A DNA stretch of 64,000 nucleotides from Deinococcus seoulensis (GCF_014648115.1 NZ_BMQM01000008.1:1-64000), one strand, 5' to 3'. Positions 26,522-34,996 are shown, counted from the stretch's first letter. Notes: generated by a model not told the origin, from the sequence alone. A program made the numbers and translations.

Positions 26522-27730
26522 TCAGCGGGCCTGAATCCGCCAGACGCGTCCGGCGCCGTCGTCACTGAGCAGCAGGGCGCCGTCGGCCGCGACGACCAGA
26601 TCGACGGGGCGGCCCGACACCGTCTGCCCTTTCAGGAAACCGGTCAGGAAGTCCGTGGTCTTACCGCTCTGCGGGTCGATCATGATGACCTTGTAGCCGC
26701 TCTTGACGCTGCGGTTCCAGCTGCCGTGCAGCGCGGCGAACATCTGCCCCCGGTACTCGGCCGGGAAGGTCTTGCCGTCGTAGAACGCCAGTCCCAGCGG
26801 CGCGGAGTGCGCGGTGGTCAGTGAGAAGGCGGGCGTGGCGGCCTTGCAGGTGTCGGCCGACTTGCGGCCAAAGTCCTTGTCCCAGACCTGCGCCTGTCCG
26901 GGCTGGGTGGTGTAACAGTACGGCCAGCCGTAGAATCCGCCGTCCTTCACGCGGTAGAAGCCTTCGGGCGGCAGGTCGTCACCCAGTTGATCACGGCCGT
27001 TGTTCGTGGCGAACAGCTGACCCCCGAACCACTCGATACCGACCGCGTTTCGCAGGCCCGTCGCGTAGGGCTTCCCGTTCTTTCCGTCGGCGTCGTACAC
27101 CCAGATCGCGGCGCGTTTCGGGTCGCTCTCCTCGCAGACGTTGCAGGTGCTGCCCACCGACACGTACATCCGCCCGTCCGGGCCGAACTCCACGGTGCGG
27201 GTGGAGTGCCCGCCGCCGCCCGGCAGGTTCACCACCTTCTGCGGCGCGGCGCTGGCCTTCGTGTCCCCGGCCCTGTACGGGAAACGCACCACGCCGTCCG
27301 TGTTCGCCACGTACAGGAACCCACCCTGGATGGCGAGGCCGTGCGGCTGGTTCAGTCCGCTGGCGTACACCTGCCTGCTGTCGGCCTTCCCGTCGCGGTC
27401 ACGGTCCGGCATGACCGTGACCGTCCCGGCGGACGGGTCGCTGATCAGCACGTCACCGTTACTGGCGACGACCATGAACCGCGGTTTCTTGAACCCGTCG
27501 GCGAACAGCGTGACCTTGAACCCGTCCGGGACGCTCAGCCCGTCCGGCGAGGCACCCTGCGCGCCGCCGGTACCTGCTGCGGCCAGCGCCGCCGCCAGCA
27601 GGGCCGTACCGGCGGCGCGGCCCAGCCTGCGGACAGGTGGCGCAGACGGAAAGGACGGCAGCGGGCGGTCAGCCTGAAGCGTAGTTTGACGCGTGGCAGC
27701 GCGGCGCATGGCAGCGTGAGTTGAGGACAT
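26522..27730 (-). CDS. PQQ-dependent sugar dehydrogenase-like protein (sorbosone dehydrogenase family)
   Basis: About 402 residues: an N-terminal hydrophobic signal (RRLGRAAGTALLAAALAAAG) followed by a six-bladed beta-propeller with motifs GLNQPHGLAIQ, NLPGGGGHSTRTVEFGPDGRMYVSVGS, TGLRNAVGIEW and ALHGSWNRS. These match L-sorbosone/glucose dehydrogenase-type quinoproteins that oxidise sugars outside the cytoplasm with pyrroloquinoline quinone. No PQQ synthesis genes are in the window. A CNVCEES disulphide-like pair lies between blades. The start is uncertain: ATG at 27730 leaves about 35 residues before the signal core, and an ATG at 27709 is a shorter alternative. Confidence 0.82.
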   Translation of the reverse strand: MSSTHAAMRRAATRQTTLQADRPLPSFPSAPPVRRLGRAAGTALLAAALAAAGTGGAQGASPDGLSVPDGFKVTLFADGFKKPRFMVVASNGDVLISDPSAGTVTVMPDRDRDGKADSRQVYASGLNQPHGLAIQGGFLYVANTDGVVRFPYRAGDTKASAAPQKVVNLPGGGGHSTRTVEFGPDGRMYVSVGSTCNVCEESDPKRAAIWVYDADGKNGKPYATGLRNAVGIEWFGGQLFATNNGRDQLGDDLPPEGFYRVKDGGFYGWPYCYTTQPGQAQVWDKDFGRKSADTCKAATPAFSLTTAHSAPLGLAFYDGKTFPAEYRGQMFAALHGSWNRSVKSGYKVIMIDPQSGKTTDFLTGFLKGQTVSGRPVDLVVAADGALLLSDDGAGRVWRIQAR

Positions 27731-27844
27731 ACCCCAGCAGAGCAGGCCCTCATGAGCCGCGTCCACCAGCGGCCTCAAGTCGAGCTTCACGCCACCCGCA
27801 GGGACCGCAGGCAGCAGAACGGCGCCTCTCCCCTGCCCGCCTCA

Positions 27845-27860
27845 TACGGACTCCGATTGA
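27845..27860 (+). repeat. Solo-end remnant of the MITE-like repeat
   Basis: Only the first 16 bases of the element, TACGGACTCCGATTGA, remain, yet they are flanked by TCA on both sides (27842-27844 and 27861-27863). The right-hand TCA is the complement of the stop codon of the YiaA-like gene. It looks like a copy that lost its interior and kept one end and its target duplication. Confidence 0.65.
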
Positions 27861-28142
27861 TCAGCTTTCGAACTTGCTGAGCACCTGCTCGGTGCGGGCG
27901 CTCTTGACGCGGTTCACGAGCCGTTCGTACTCGTGCTTGTCGCGCAGGCTCTTGGAGAGCGTCAGGGTGCTGGCGGTCAGGAACAGGGTGCCCATGTACA
28001 GGTACCCCTTGACCCACCAGTCCACGGGAATGAAGAAGATGCCCAGCAGCATCAGGCTGATGCTGACCAGAAACGCGATCCAGATGAAACTGAGCCAGGC
28101 GGGGGAATCACCGACGACATCGGGATTACTGAACTGAGTCAT
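27861..28142 (-). CDS. YiaA/YiaB-like two-helix membrane protein
   Basis: A 93-residue inner-membrane protein with two transmembrane helices (about 16-38 and 45-62) separated by a VDWWVKGYLYMG turn and followed by the motif SKSLRDKHEYERL; this matches the YiaAB two-helix domain family. The C-terminal 30 residues are charged and probably cytosolic. Function of the family is unknown. The ATG at 28142 has AGGAGG 8 bases upstream. The TGA stop is exactly the TCA flank of the adjacent MITE remnant. Confidence 0.75.
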   Translation of the reverse strand: MTQFSNPDVVGDSPAWLSFIWIAFLVSISLMLLGIFFIPVDWWVKGYLYMGTLFLTASTLTLSKSLRDKHEYERLVNRVKSARTEQVLSKFES

Positions 28143-28352
28143 GATTGGAACCTCCTGTGAACACTCCCGTGGATTGTGCCCTGACCGGCACGCGCCGCGC
28201 CGCTCAGGTGCCCTTGCACCGGGCCGGAACAGGTGCTAGTGACCCGCCGTCCGGCTACGTCCGGTACGCCCCAGCATAGGAGCGGGACAGACGTCCCACC
28301 CCGGCTTCTGAACGCACTCCAGAAAAGCCCCTCCAACCCGCCACCAGACACG

Positions 28353-28383
28353 AAAAAGCCGCCCCGTTCAGGGCAGCTTTCCG
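28353..28383 (-). terminator. Rho-independent terminator of aroA
   Basis: On the minus strand AAAGCTGCCC pairs with GGGCGGCTTT around the loop TGAACG and continues into TTTTTCG. This is the cleanest intrinsic terminator in the window and lies 13 bases beyond the aroA stop codon. Confidence 0.85.
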
Positions 28384-28395
28384 GTGTCCTGAATG

Positions 28396-29721
28396 TCAGG
28401 CGCGCGTGGCTTCCGGGTACTCAAACCTCGCCCCGAGGGATTCGAGGTGACGGAAGAACATCGGGTAGCTCTTGCGGATGTGATGCGCGCCCGTGATGCG
28501 GATGGGTGCCTGGGCGCTGAGGCCCAGCACGGTCAGCAGCATGATCATGCGGTGGTCGCCGTGCCCGTCTGCGGTGACGCCCCCGGCGAGGCTGGGTGTG
28601 CCCGTGACGGTCAGGCTGTCCTGCGTCTCGGTGACGGTCAGGCCCAGAGCCTCCAGTTCGCGGCGCGTGTCGCTGATGCGGTCGCATTCCTTCAGGCGCA
28701 GCGTGTACACGTTCTCCCAGGTGGTCGTGCCGTCCGCCAGGGCCGCCGCCGCCGTCAGGGCCTGCACGGCGTCCGTGAAGCCGTCCCCGTCGCGCGTGAC
28801 CGCGTGCAGGGGCCGCCCGCCACGCACGACCACGGTGTCGCCCTCGCGGGTCAGGTCCGCACCCATCTCGCGCAGGACGTTCAGGGCCTCGCGTTCACCC
28901 TGCAGGTCATGCTCGCGGAGGTTCGACAGGCGCAGCTCGCCGGGCCGGGTGGCCGCCGCCGCGAGGATCGCCGCGCTGCCCGGATAATCCCCCGGCACGA
29001 GCACGCGCCCCGCCCGGAACGCCTGCCCACCCGGAATCGAGACGCGGCTCAGGTCGTCACTGGCGGACGCCTGCACCCCGAACGTCGCCAGCGTATCCAG
29101 CGTCTGCCGCAGCGGCGCGTGACTCTTGATGTCCCCCGTCAGACGCAACTCCAGCCCGTCGGGCAGCAGCGGCCCCAGGAACATCAGCGCCGACGCGTAC
29201 TGACTGCTGCGCTCCGCACTGACCTCCACCACACCACCCCGCACCGGCCCCGAGATGGACAGCGGGAACATCCCGTCGCAGCTCTGCACGCGCGCCCCCA
29301 GCCGCGACAGGGCCTCCAGCAGATCCCCCTGCGGCCGCTTTCCGAGCGAATCCGGGTAGTCCGTCACGAACGACGTGCCCGTCGTCAGGGCCGCCACGCC
29401 CATCAGGAACCGCGCCACCGCTCCCGCATTCCCCGGATTCAACGTCACACCCGCACGCGGCCCCGCCCCGAAGCCCCGGATCACCGCGTCCCCACCTACC
29501 AGCTCCACACCCGCGCCCCAGTCCCCCAGGCAGCGCAGCATCGCCCCGGCATCCTCGCTGGTCGCCACGCCCACCACCCGCGACTCCCCGTCCGCCAGCG
29601 CCGCCGCCAGCAGGTACCGCGTCGTGTAATTCTTACTCGGCTGCGCCCGCAACTCCCCACGCAACTCCGCCGCAGGATGCACGATCACGTCAAACTTCTC
29701 CGGCAGACCATCAACACTCAT
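28396..29721 (-). CDS. aroA: 3-phosphoshikimate 1-carboxyvinyltransferase (EPSP synthase)
   Basis: A 441-residue EPSP synthase of the shikimate pathway, condensing shikimate-3-phosphate with PEP. The SKNYTTR motif (29-35) and NPGNAGAVARF (95-105) correspond to the substrate-binding SKS-x3-R and LGNAGTAxR loops; LKECDRI and GDHRMIM near the C-terminus are the expected PEP-site motifs. NAGAVAR deviates from the common NAGTAMR, which may alter glyphosate sensitivity (inference). On the minus strand TACGCT (29733-29728) ends 6 bases before the ATG, giving a leaderless start. It supplies chorismate for the trp genes nearby but is a separate unit. Confidence 0.93.
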   Translation of the reverse strand: MSVDGLPEKFDVIVHPAAELRGELRAQPSKNYTTRYLLAAALADGESRVVGVATSEDAGAMLRCLGDWGAGVELVGGDAVIRGFGAGPRAGVTLNPGNAGAVARFLMGVAALTTGTSFVTDYPDSLGKRPQGDLLEALSRLGARVQSCDGMFPLSISGPVRGGVVEVSAERSSQYASALMFLGPLLPDGLELRLTGDIKSHAPLRQTLDTLATFGVQASASDDLSRVSIPGGQAFRAGRVLVPGDYPGSAAILAAAATRPGELRLSNLREHDLQGEREALNVLREMGADLTREGDTVVVRGGRPLHAVTRDGDGFTDAVQALTAAAALADGTTTWENVYTLRLKECDRISDTRRELEALGLTVTETQDSLTVTGTPSLAGGVTADGHGDHRMIMLLTVLGLSAQAPIRITGAHHIRKSYPMFFRHLESLGARFEYPEATRA

Positions 29722-30082
29722 GAGGCCAGCGTAGCCCGCACGCAGGAACCGGGCCGGGGTGCTGTACAGGAAGGGGGGCGTGGGAAGGGAGGCTGCTGCG
29801 CAGCGGGACCCCTCAGTCAGCTTCGCTGACAGCTCCCCTCAAGGGGAGCCAGGAGGCTGGCTGACCTAACCGTCGTCACCACCAAGCCCGTCGTGCGCGC
29901 AGCGCGCGGGGCGCACGCGGCGAAATCGGAGGATGGCGTGTGAGGCGTGGCCGTCCCCGCCCGATCCTCACCACGAACGCCCGCGAAATACCTGCCCAGT
30001 GCCAACGACTGCTCCCCCTGCCCCTCTGGGGTAGGGGGCTGGGGGGTGGGGAAGCACGCCGCAAGGCGCAGACCAGCAACCG
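29722..30082. repeat. Intergenic region with two palindromic (R2-type) repeats
   Basis: About 360 bp with no supported gene. The block 29800-29870 has CAGTCAGCTTCGCTGACAG followed by CTCCCCTCAAGGGGAG and resembles the block at 36380-36480. A second block at 30008-30056 pairs CCCCCTGCCCC with GGGGTAGGGGG. These lie just downstream of the ketoacyl-synthase gene, so they may serve as a terminator for the four-gene operon. Confidence 0.5.
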
Positions 30083-31081
30083 TTACAACTCCCAGATCAC
30101 CCCCCCCGCAATCAGCCCCGCGCCCGTCCCGACGAGCAGCGCCGTGTCCCCCTCCTTCAGTCGCCCGGCTTCCACGGCCTGATGCAGCGTGAGGGGGAGG
30201 CTGGCGGCGATGACGTTGCCCAGGGTGCGCAGTGTCACTTCGACCTGTTCCTCGGGCCAGTTGTAGCGGCGCAGCAGGTCGAGGCCCGCCTGGCTGGCCT
30301 GGTGCGGGATGACGCGCGTGATGCCGGGTAGGCCGCTGCTGAGGCCGGGGCGGAGGCGTTCGAGGAAGGGCGGGACGACGCGGCTGGCGAGTTTGAGGAC
30401 CTGGAGGCCCTGCATGTCGAAGGTGAAGTCGGTGGGGGTGGCGCCGGGGTGGTTGGGGTGGCGGAGGGTGCCGCCGCCGCGGATGCGGGTGTGGTCGGCT
30501 CCGGCGGGGTGCGTCTCGGTGCGCGTGGCGTGCAGGCCCTGGCTGGGGCGGGTGGGGGGGCCGAGGAGGACGGCGGCGGCGCCGTCGCCGATCAGGAGGG
30601 TGCTCTCGGGCTGGGCGGGGTTCAGGCCGACGCTGCCGCCCTCGCTGCTGATGATCAGGACGTGCCGCGCCCGAGCGGTGTGGATGAGCAGCGCGGCGTG
30701 CTGGAGGGCCAGCAGGAAGCTGAGGCAGGTGCCGTGCAGGGAGTACGTGGCGGCGCCGCTCAGGCCGAGTTCGCGGGCGTAGAGGGCGGCGCCGTCGGGG
30801 ATGGGTTGCAGCTGGCTGCCGCTGGCGTTCAGGAGGACGTCCACGTCGTTGACGTTCAGGCCCGCGCGGTGGAGGGCTTCGTGGGCGGCCTGCGTGCCGA
30901 GGGTCAGGGCGGTTTCCTGGCCGGACAGCCAGCGTCGTTCGTGGACGCCGCTGCGTTTCAGGGCGATGGCTTCGGGCACGCCGCACAGCCGGGCGACCTC
31001 GGCGGTGGGGACGCGGCGTTCGGGCAGGGCCTGCGCGGTGGCGAGGAGGCGCACGCCGAGGACGGTGTCGGATGGGTTCAC
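30083..31081 (-). CDS. 3-oxoacyl-ACP synthase III / OleA-like condensing enzyme
   Basis: A 332-residue thiolase-fold condensing enzyme of the KAS III group, with Cys119 (LHGTCLSF), His260 (VIPHQAS) and Asn289 (LGNVIAASLP) forming the Cys-His-Asn triad. It is not the usual housekeeping FabH context: it is the last gene of a four-gene unit with an SDR, an MBL-fold enzyme and an adenylate-forming enzyme. Family precedent includes OleA, which condenses two fatty acyl-CoAs, and enzymes of alkylquinolone or beta-lactone synthesis. The acyl substrates are unknown. It starts with GTG at 31081, overlapping the preceding stop (GTGA). Confidence 0.8.
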   Translation of the reverse strand: MNPSDTVLGVRLLATAQALPERRVPTAEVARLCGVPEAIALKRSGVHERRWLSGQETALTLGTQAAHEALHRAGLNVNDVDVLLNASGSQLQPIPDGAALYARELGLSGAATYSLHGTCLSFLLALQHAALLIHTARARHVLIISSEGGSVGLNPAQPESTLLIGDGAAAVLLGPPTRPSQGLHATRTETHPAGADHTRIRGGGTLRHPNHPGATPTDFTFDMQGLQVLKLASRVVPPFLERLRPGLSSGLPGITRVIPHQASQAGLDLLRRYNWPEEQVEVTLRTLGNVIAASLPLTLHQAVEAGRLKEGDTALLVGTGAGLIAGGVIWEL

Positions 31082-32382
31082 GTGGGCCTCCAGGTTCGGG
31101 TGACGCGGCGGCGTTTCGTGCCGGGCGGGGTGGGGTCGAGGGGGCGGGTGTCGAGGATCAGCTGATCAGGGTCGGCATGGCTGCGGTGCAGGGCGTCCCG
31201 GACGGCGTTCCGGGCGTGGGTCTGGGTGTCCGGGGTGTGCGGGTCGAGGTGCAGCGTGATGTGGTGGGGGCCAGTCTGCTCGGCGCGGTACTCGCGCAGG
31301 TCCGGCACGGCGGCGAGGGCGCCGCGCAGGAAGTCCGGCCAGACGGTCACGCTCTCCCCTGCCGCGCCGGGCAGGTGCAAGGCGTCGTCCTGGCGGCCCG
31401 CGATGCTGTGCACGCGGCGCGCGGCCTGTCCGCAGGGGCACGGGTCGGGGTGGAGGCGCAGGGCGTCGTCGAGGCGGTGGCGGATGAACGGTTGCGCACG
31501 GCGGCGCAGGTCGGTGATGACGGGGCGGTGCAGCCCGTCCCCGAGGGGTTCGAGGTCGAAGTGGACGTGCGCCTCGTTCAGGTGCAGCGACCCGTGCGGG
31601 CACGGCAGGGCCAGCAGGCCCTCGGTGGCCTGATAGACCTGCACGACGTCACCCCAGCCGCGCAGGGCGGCCTCGTCGTCGGGGTCGAGGACTTCCGCGA
31701 CGCCGATCACGCGGGCACGCAGCTGAACGCCGGTGCGGTGCAGGGCGCGCAGCACGCCGGGCGGCCCGACGATCAGGGTGGGCGCGTAGGCTTGGGCCTC
31801 GGCGGCCAGTTCGGGGAGGGGGCGCAGCAGGTCGAAGAAACGGAACTCCAGCTGGCGGCGGCGGACGCTGCGGTACAGGGGGCTGTCGGCCCGCAGGAAG
31901 AACGCGACCCGCTGCGGGCGCAGGAGGCCCCATAGGCCGCCGGGCAGCAGGTGGCGCAGGACGGTTCCGGCCCAGCGGGCCTGCTCGGCGCGGCTGACGA
32001 GGAAGACGCCCTGCGTGCCGCTGGTGCCGGTGGACAGACCGACGGTGACGGGTCCGGCGGGCGTGGCGAGGGTAGGCGTGAAGTCGCGGGTGCGTTCCGC
32101 CTGCCGCCCAACCGCCAGCGCGCCCTCCAGCGTGACGCCCACGGTGTTCAGCGTGTCGAACGTGGCGAGCATGGCGGCCTTGTCGGTGGGCGGCAGCTCG
32201 CGCCAGCGGCTCAGGGGGAGCCCGGCGGCGCGGAAGCGGGCGGCGACGGCGGGGCTGTGCGCCGCCACCCAGCGCAGGTGATCGTGCGCGAGGTGGTCCT
32301 GATGCCGGTCCAGCGCCGCGCGGGTGCGGAAGGTCAGGCGGGCGTCGTCCAGCGCGCCCAGCAGGGTCAGGACAGCACTCAC
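31078..32382 (-). CDS. Adenylate-forming enzyme of the PaaK/F390-synthetase-related type
   Basis: A 434-residue protein resembling phenylacetate-CoA ligase and coenzyme F390 synthetase-like adenylating enzymes. The AMP/phosphate loop STGTSGTQG is at 117-125, EVLDPDDEAALRGWG lies near 245, and YQATEGLLALPC holds the QATEG-type motif that in PaaK reads Y-G-x-TE. A PCPCGQAARRV cluster may bind zinc. It probably activates a carboxylate as acyl-AMP; substrate unknown. The start is the GTG at 32382, overlapping the MBL stop; a longer frame upstream is spurious because it lies within that gene. Confidence 0.75.
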   Translation of the reverse strand: MSAVLTLLGALDDARLTFRTRAALDRHQDHLAHDHLRWVAAHSPAVAARFRAAGLPLSRWRELPPTDKAAMLATFDTLNTVGVTLEGALAVGRQAERTRDFTPTLATPAGPVTVGLSTGTSGTQGVFLVSRAEQARWAGTVLRHLLPGGLWGLLRPQRVAFFLRADSPLYRSVRRRQLEFRFFDLLRPLPELAAEAQAYAPTLIVGPPGVLRALHRTGVQLRARVIGVAEVLDPDDEAALRGWGDVVQVYQATEGLLALPCPHGSLHLNEAHVHFDLEPLGDGLHRPVITDLRRRAQPFIRHRLDDALRLHPDPCPCGQAARRVHSIAGRQDDALHLPGAAGESVTVWPDFLRGALAAVPDLREYRAEQTGPHHITLHLDPHTPDTQTHARNAVRDALHRSHADPDQLILDTRPLDPTPPGTKRRRVTRTWRPT

Positions 32383-33197
32383 GGGGCGGTCCAGCCCTCG
32401 GGCTCGTCGTGGCTGACGTGCAGCCTCGCGGCGGGATTCGCGTGCAGGAAGGCGCGCAGGGCCGCGCCGCTGGTGGCCTCCTGCGCGGGGTCGTGGAACG
32501 CCACGCGGGCCAGCGGGTGCACCGGGCGTTCCTCGCGGCCCGCGCGGACGCTCCAGGCGGCGTCGGCAGCCAGGACGGTCAGGCCCGCCTCCTCCTGTGC
32601 CAGGAGGCCCACCATGCCCGGCGCGTGACCGGGCAGCGGCACGGCGCGCAGCAGGCCGTCCCCGAACACGTCCGCGACCTCCGGGAAGGGGTGCAGGGCG
32701 TCCCCGGCGTCCGTGAAGTCCAGCCACGCGCAGCGGTCCTCGAAGTCGTCCGGGAGGAGTTCCGGCATGAACGCACGACGCACCGCCCGCACTCCGCGCA
32801 GGGCCCGCAGGGGCTCCCAGGCGCGGCGGTCGAGGTGGAAGGTCGCGTGCGGGAAGTCTCGCAGGCCCCCCACGTGATCGGCGTGCAGGTGCGAAACGAT
32901 CACGTGCCGGACCTCCTCCGGGGGGAAGCCCAGGACGCGCAGTTGCTCGCGGGCGGAATCGTGTGGGCCGAACTGCACGGGCGTGATCAGGCCGTAGATC
33001 AGGCCCGGCCAGCGGCGCATGGCGGTCACGACGTCCGCGCCGTAACCGGTGTCGAACAGCACGGGGCCGCGCGTGGGGTGCAGGATCAGCGTGAAGCCCG
33101 CCGGGTACGCCTGCACCCGCCACGGCGCGCCGCGTTCGGTGATCGCCGCGAGGTTCAGGCACGACCCGGCCCGCATCGGGACGACCCGGACGGTCAT
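32379..33197 (-). CDS. Metallo-beta-lactamase-fold hydrolase
   Basis: A 272-residue MBL-fold enzyme with the dinuclear metal motif HLHADH (H103, H105, D107, H108), a downstream GHAPGM that supplies another His, and HVSHDEPEGW at the C-terminus. The layout resembles AHL lactonases and related lactone or thioester hydrolases. Its ATG overlaps the SDR stop (ATGA) and its own stop overlaps the ligase GTG. In a pathway with OleA-, OleD- and ligase-like enzymes it could hydrolyse a lactone or thioester intermediate (inference). Confidence 0.8.
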   Translation of the reverse strand: MTVRVVPMRAGSCLNLAAITERGAPWRVQAYPAGFTLILHPTRGPVLFDTGYGADVVTAMRRWPGLIYGLITPVQFGPHDSAREQLRVLGFPPEEVRHVIVSHLHADHVGGLRDFPHATFHLDRRAWEPLRALRGVRAVRRAFMPELLPDDFEDRCAWLDFTDAGDALHPFPEVADVFGDGLLRAVPLPGHAPGMVGLLAQEEAGLTVLAADAAWSVRAGREERPVHPLARVAFHDPAQEATSGAALRAFLHANPAARLHVSHDEPEGWTAP

Positions 33198-34297
33198 GCG
33201 GCCCCTCCGCGCAGCCCGGCGAACACGTCCGCGAACCCCTGCTCGGGCGTGACGACCGGCGCGTAGCCCAGCCGCTCGCGGGCGCGGGTCAGGTCCAGCG
33301 TCATGGGCCGCGTCAGGAGGCGCACGCCGCTGGCCGTCAGGGGCGGCTCAGGCCGGTCGGGGTGCAGGCGCGCGCCGAGTTCCAGCGCCGCCGCCACCCC
33401 CTCCAGCAGTCGCGCGGGCACCCGGCGGGTCGGTCTGGGGACACCCAGCGTGTCGGCCAGCCGGTCCAGCGTCGCCCACAGCGGGATGGCCTGCCCGTCG
33501 GTGATGTTGAACACGCCGGACGCGGGGCGGGTCAGGGCCAGCGTGATCGCGTGGGCGACGTTGCGCACGTCGGTCAGGTCCGTCCAGACCTCCTGATACG
33601 GACTCCGGTTGAAAGGTTTGCAAAAACGTTCAACCCGAGCGGAGCGAGCAGGAGAAAAACGGGTTCCGGGCGTGGAGTTGACAGATCGGTGGTCTTCCGA
33701 TCTGTCAACGAAACAGACGGAATCCGTATGAGCCGTCAGGCGCGGCAGGCGACCGGCACGCAGGGCGGCAGCCAGCCGGGGCACGATGCTGGTGTCCCCC
33801 ACCCCGTAGATGCCGCGCGGGCGCAGGATGGTCGCGTCGGGCAGCGCGGCGCGCACCTCCTGCTCCGCCTGCCACTTGCTGCGGGCGTACAGGCTGTCGA
33901 AGCGCGGGCCGACCGGGGTGTCCTCGCGCACCTGATCGGTCACTCCGGTGGCGTTGTACACGCTGGGCGTGCTGACATGCACCAGCCGCACGCCCCGCCG
34001 CGCGCACGCCCGGGCCAGCGCGGCGCTGGGGTCCACGTTGTCCGCGTGGAAGTCCGCCGCGTGCCCCCACAGTGTCGAGCGGGCCGCCGCGTGCACCACC
34101 CCCTCCACCCCGTCCAGCAGGGCGTCCCAGTCCGCGCCGCGCAGGTCGGCCGCCACGAAACGCACGCCGTCCGCCTCCAGCGCCGCGCCCCTGTGTACGT
34201 CCCGGCCCAGACCCGTCACGGTGTGCCCGGCCCGCGCGAGTTCACGGGCCGTCACCCCGCCCAGGAAGCCGGTCGCGCCCGTCACCAGAATGTTCAT
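33194..34297 (-). CDS. NAD(P)-dependent epimerase/3beta-HSD-type SDR with an in-frame repeat insertion
   Basis: A 367-residue extended SDR: TGATGFLG at 6-13 binds the dinucleotide, S110 and Y137-x3-K141 form the catalytic set, and the sequence resembles OleD-like ketoacid reductases and sterol dehydrogenases. Residues 190-235 are coded by MITE-like copy E. Deleting that element and one copy of its TGA flank restores LTAQEVWTDLTDV, a normal SDR stretch, so the insertion added 45 codons net without a frameshift or stop. It is the first gene of the four-gene unit. Whether the product folds is unknown; if not, the downstream genes may still be translated. Start ATG at 34297. Confidence 0.85.
   Translation of the reverse strand: MNILVTGATGFLGGVTARELARAGHTVTGLGRDVHRGAALEADGVRFVAADLRGADWDALLDGVEGVVHAAARSTLWGHAADFHADNVDPSAALARACARRGVRLVHVSTPSVYNATGVTDQVREDTPVGPRFDSLYARSKWQAEQEVRAALPDATILRPRGIYGVGDTSIVPRLAAALRAGRLPRLTAHTDSVCFVDRSEDHRSVNSTPGTRFSPARSARVERFCKPFNRSPYQEVWTDLTDVRNVAHAITLALTRPASGVFNITDGQAIPLWATLDRLADTLGVPRPTRRVPARLLEGVAAALELGARLHPDRPEPPLTASGVRLLTRPMTLDLTRARERLGYAPVVTPEQGFADVFAGLRGGAA
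33597..33728 (+). repeat. MITE-like dispersed repeat, copy E (132 bp), inside the SDR gene
   Basis: Starts TACGGACTCCGGTTGAAAGG and ends CGGAATCCGTA. The flanks are TGA on both sides (33594-33596 and 33729-33731), a direct repeat, not an inverted one, which separates a target duplication from an extended inverted end. The 132 bp plus 3 bp of duplication make 135, a multiple of three. The hairpin AGATCGG/CCGATCT is intact. Confidence 0.9.
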
Positions 34298-34428
34298 CGC
34301 CCGTGATTATGGACGCCCGGCCCGCGCGGCGCTGCCAGATCTGAACGGCGTTCAGGCCAGAGCACGTACCGACCACTGCGCCATTCGGGTGAGGGAACAC
34401 CCCGGCGCCGCCCGGTACGCTGCGTCCC

Positions 34429-34851
34429 ATGACGACTTCCGATGTTCAGATCGACTTTCAGGCCGGTCAGCGCTGGACGTACCGCACCCGCCCCGGCGAG
34501 GACACCAGCACCGTGCTGATCCTGCGACGCGACGACGAACCGACCGGCACGGTGCTGCACATCGCTCTGGACGGGCTGCGGCTGGGGAACCCGCACCTGC
34601 GGGGCGGCGTGCAGCCGCACCTGGGCCACGCCCCGGTCACCGCAGAAGCCCTGCGCACCAGCGTGCTGGAACTGATCCAGACCGGCGCTCCCCTCCCGAC
34701 CGACGAGGGTGGCTACCGCCAGTGGCGCGAGGCCGCCGACCGGGGCGAGGCGGGCGTGTTCACACTGACCCTCGCGGAGATCCTGGACGTGATCGGGCAG
34801 GTGGTCCCGGCACCCGTGGACGGCCTGTTCGGCAAGACGAACCGCCGCTGA
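34429..34851 (+). CDS. Hypothetical protein, 140 residues
   Basis: I do not recognise a family. It is a soluble, acidic protein beginning MTTSDVQIDFQAGQRWTYRT, with no signal peptide. The segment QRWTYRTRPGEDTSTVLILR suggests a small beta-rich domain. TACGCT (34416-34421) is 7 bases before the ATG, so it is likely leaderless. It is transcribed divergently from the SDR operon, and its 3' end is 12 bases from MITE-like copy F. Confidence 0.7.
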   Translation: MTTSDVQIDFQAGQRWTYRTRPGEDTSTVLILRRDDEPTGTVLHIALDGLRLGNPHLRGGVQPHLGHAPVTAEALRTSVLELIQTGAPLPTDEGGYRQWREAADRGEAGVFTLTLAEILDVIGQVVPAPVDGLFGKTNRR

Positions 34852-34863
34852 ACGCCCCGCTCA

Positions 34864-34996
34864 TACGGACTCCGATTGAACGGCTTTATAAGCCATTCAA
34901 TCCGAGCGGATGCGAGTAGGAGAGAAACGGATTCCGGACGTGGAGTTGACAGATCGGTGGTGTTCCGATCTGTCAACGAAATAAACGGAATCCGTA
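34864..34996 (+). repeat. MITE-like dispersed repeat, copy F (133 bp)
   Basis: Starts TACGGACTCCGATTGAACGG, ends CGGAATCCGTA. TCA flanks both sides (34861-34863 and 34997-34999); the right one is the complement of the xdhC stop codon. The hairpin is intact: GTTGACAGATCGG pairs with CCGATCTGTCAAC around a 7-base loop. A second small palindrome GGCTTTATAAGCC lies near its left end. Confidence 0.9.

Noticed and set aside
30083..31081. Calling the KAS III gene the housekeeping fabH
   Set aside because: fabH normally sits with fabD, fabG, acpP or plsX. Here it is coupled to an SDR, an MBL enzyme and an adenylating enzyme, so a dedicated pathway is more likely.
31078..33162. A 694-residue frame that would extend the adenylating enzyme upstream
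   Set aside because: The extra 260 residues lie inside the MBL gene in another frame. The GTG at 32382 overlapping the MBL stop gives a normal-length protein.
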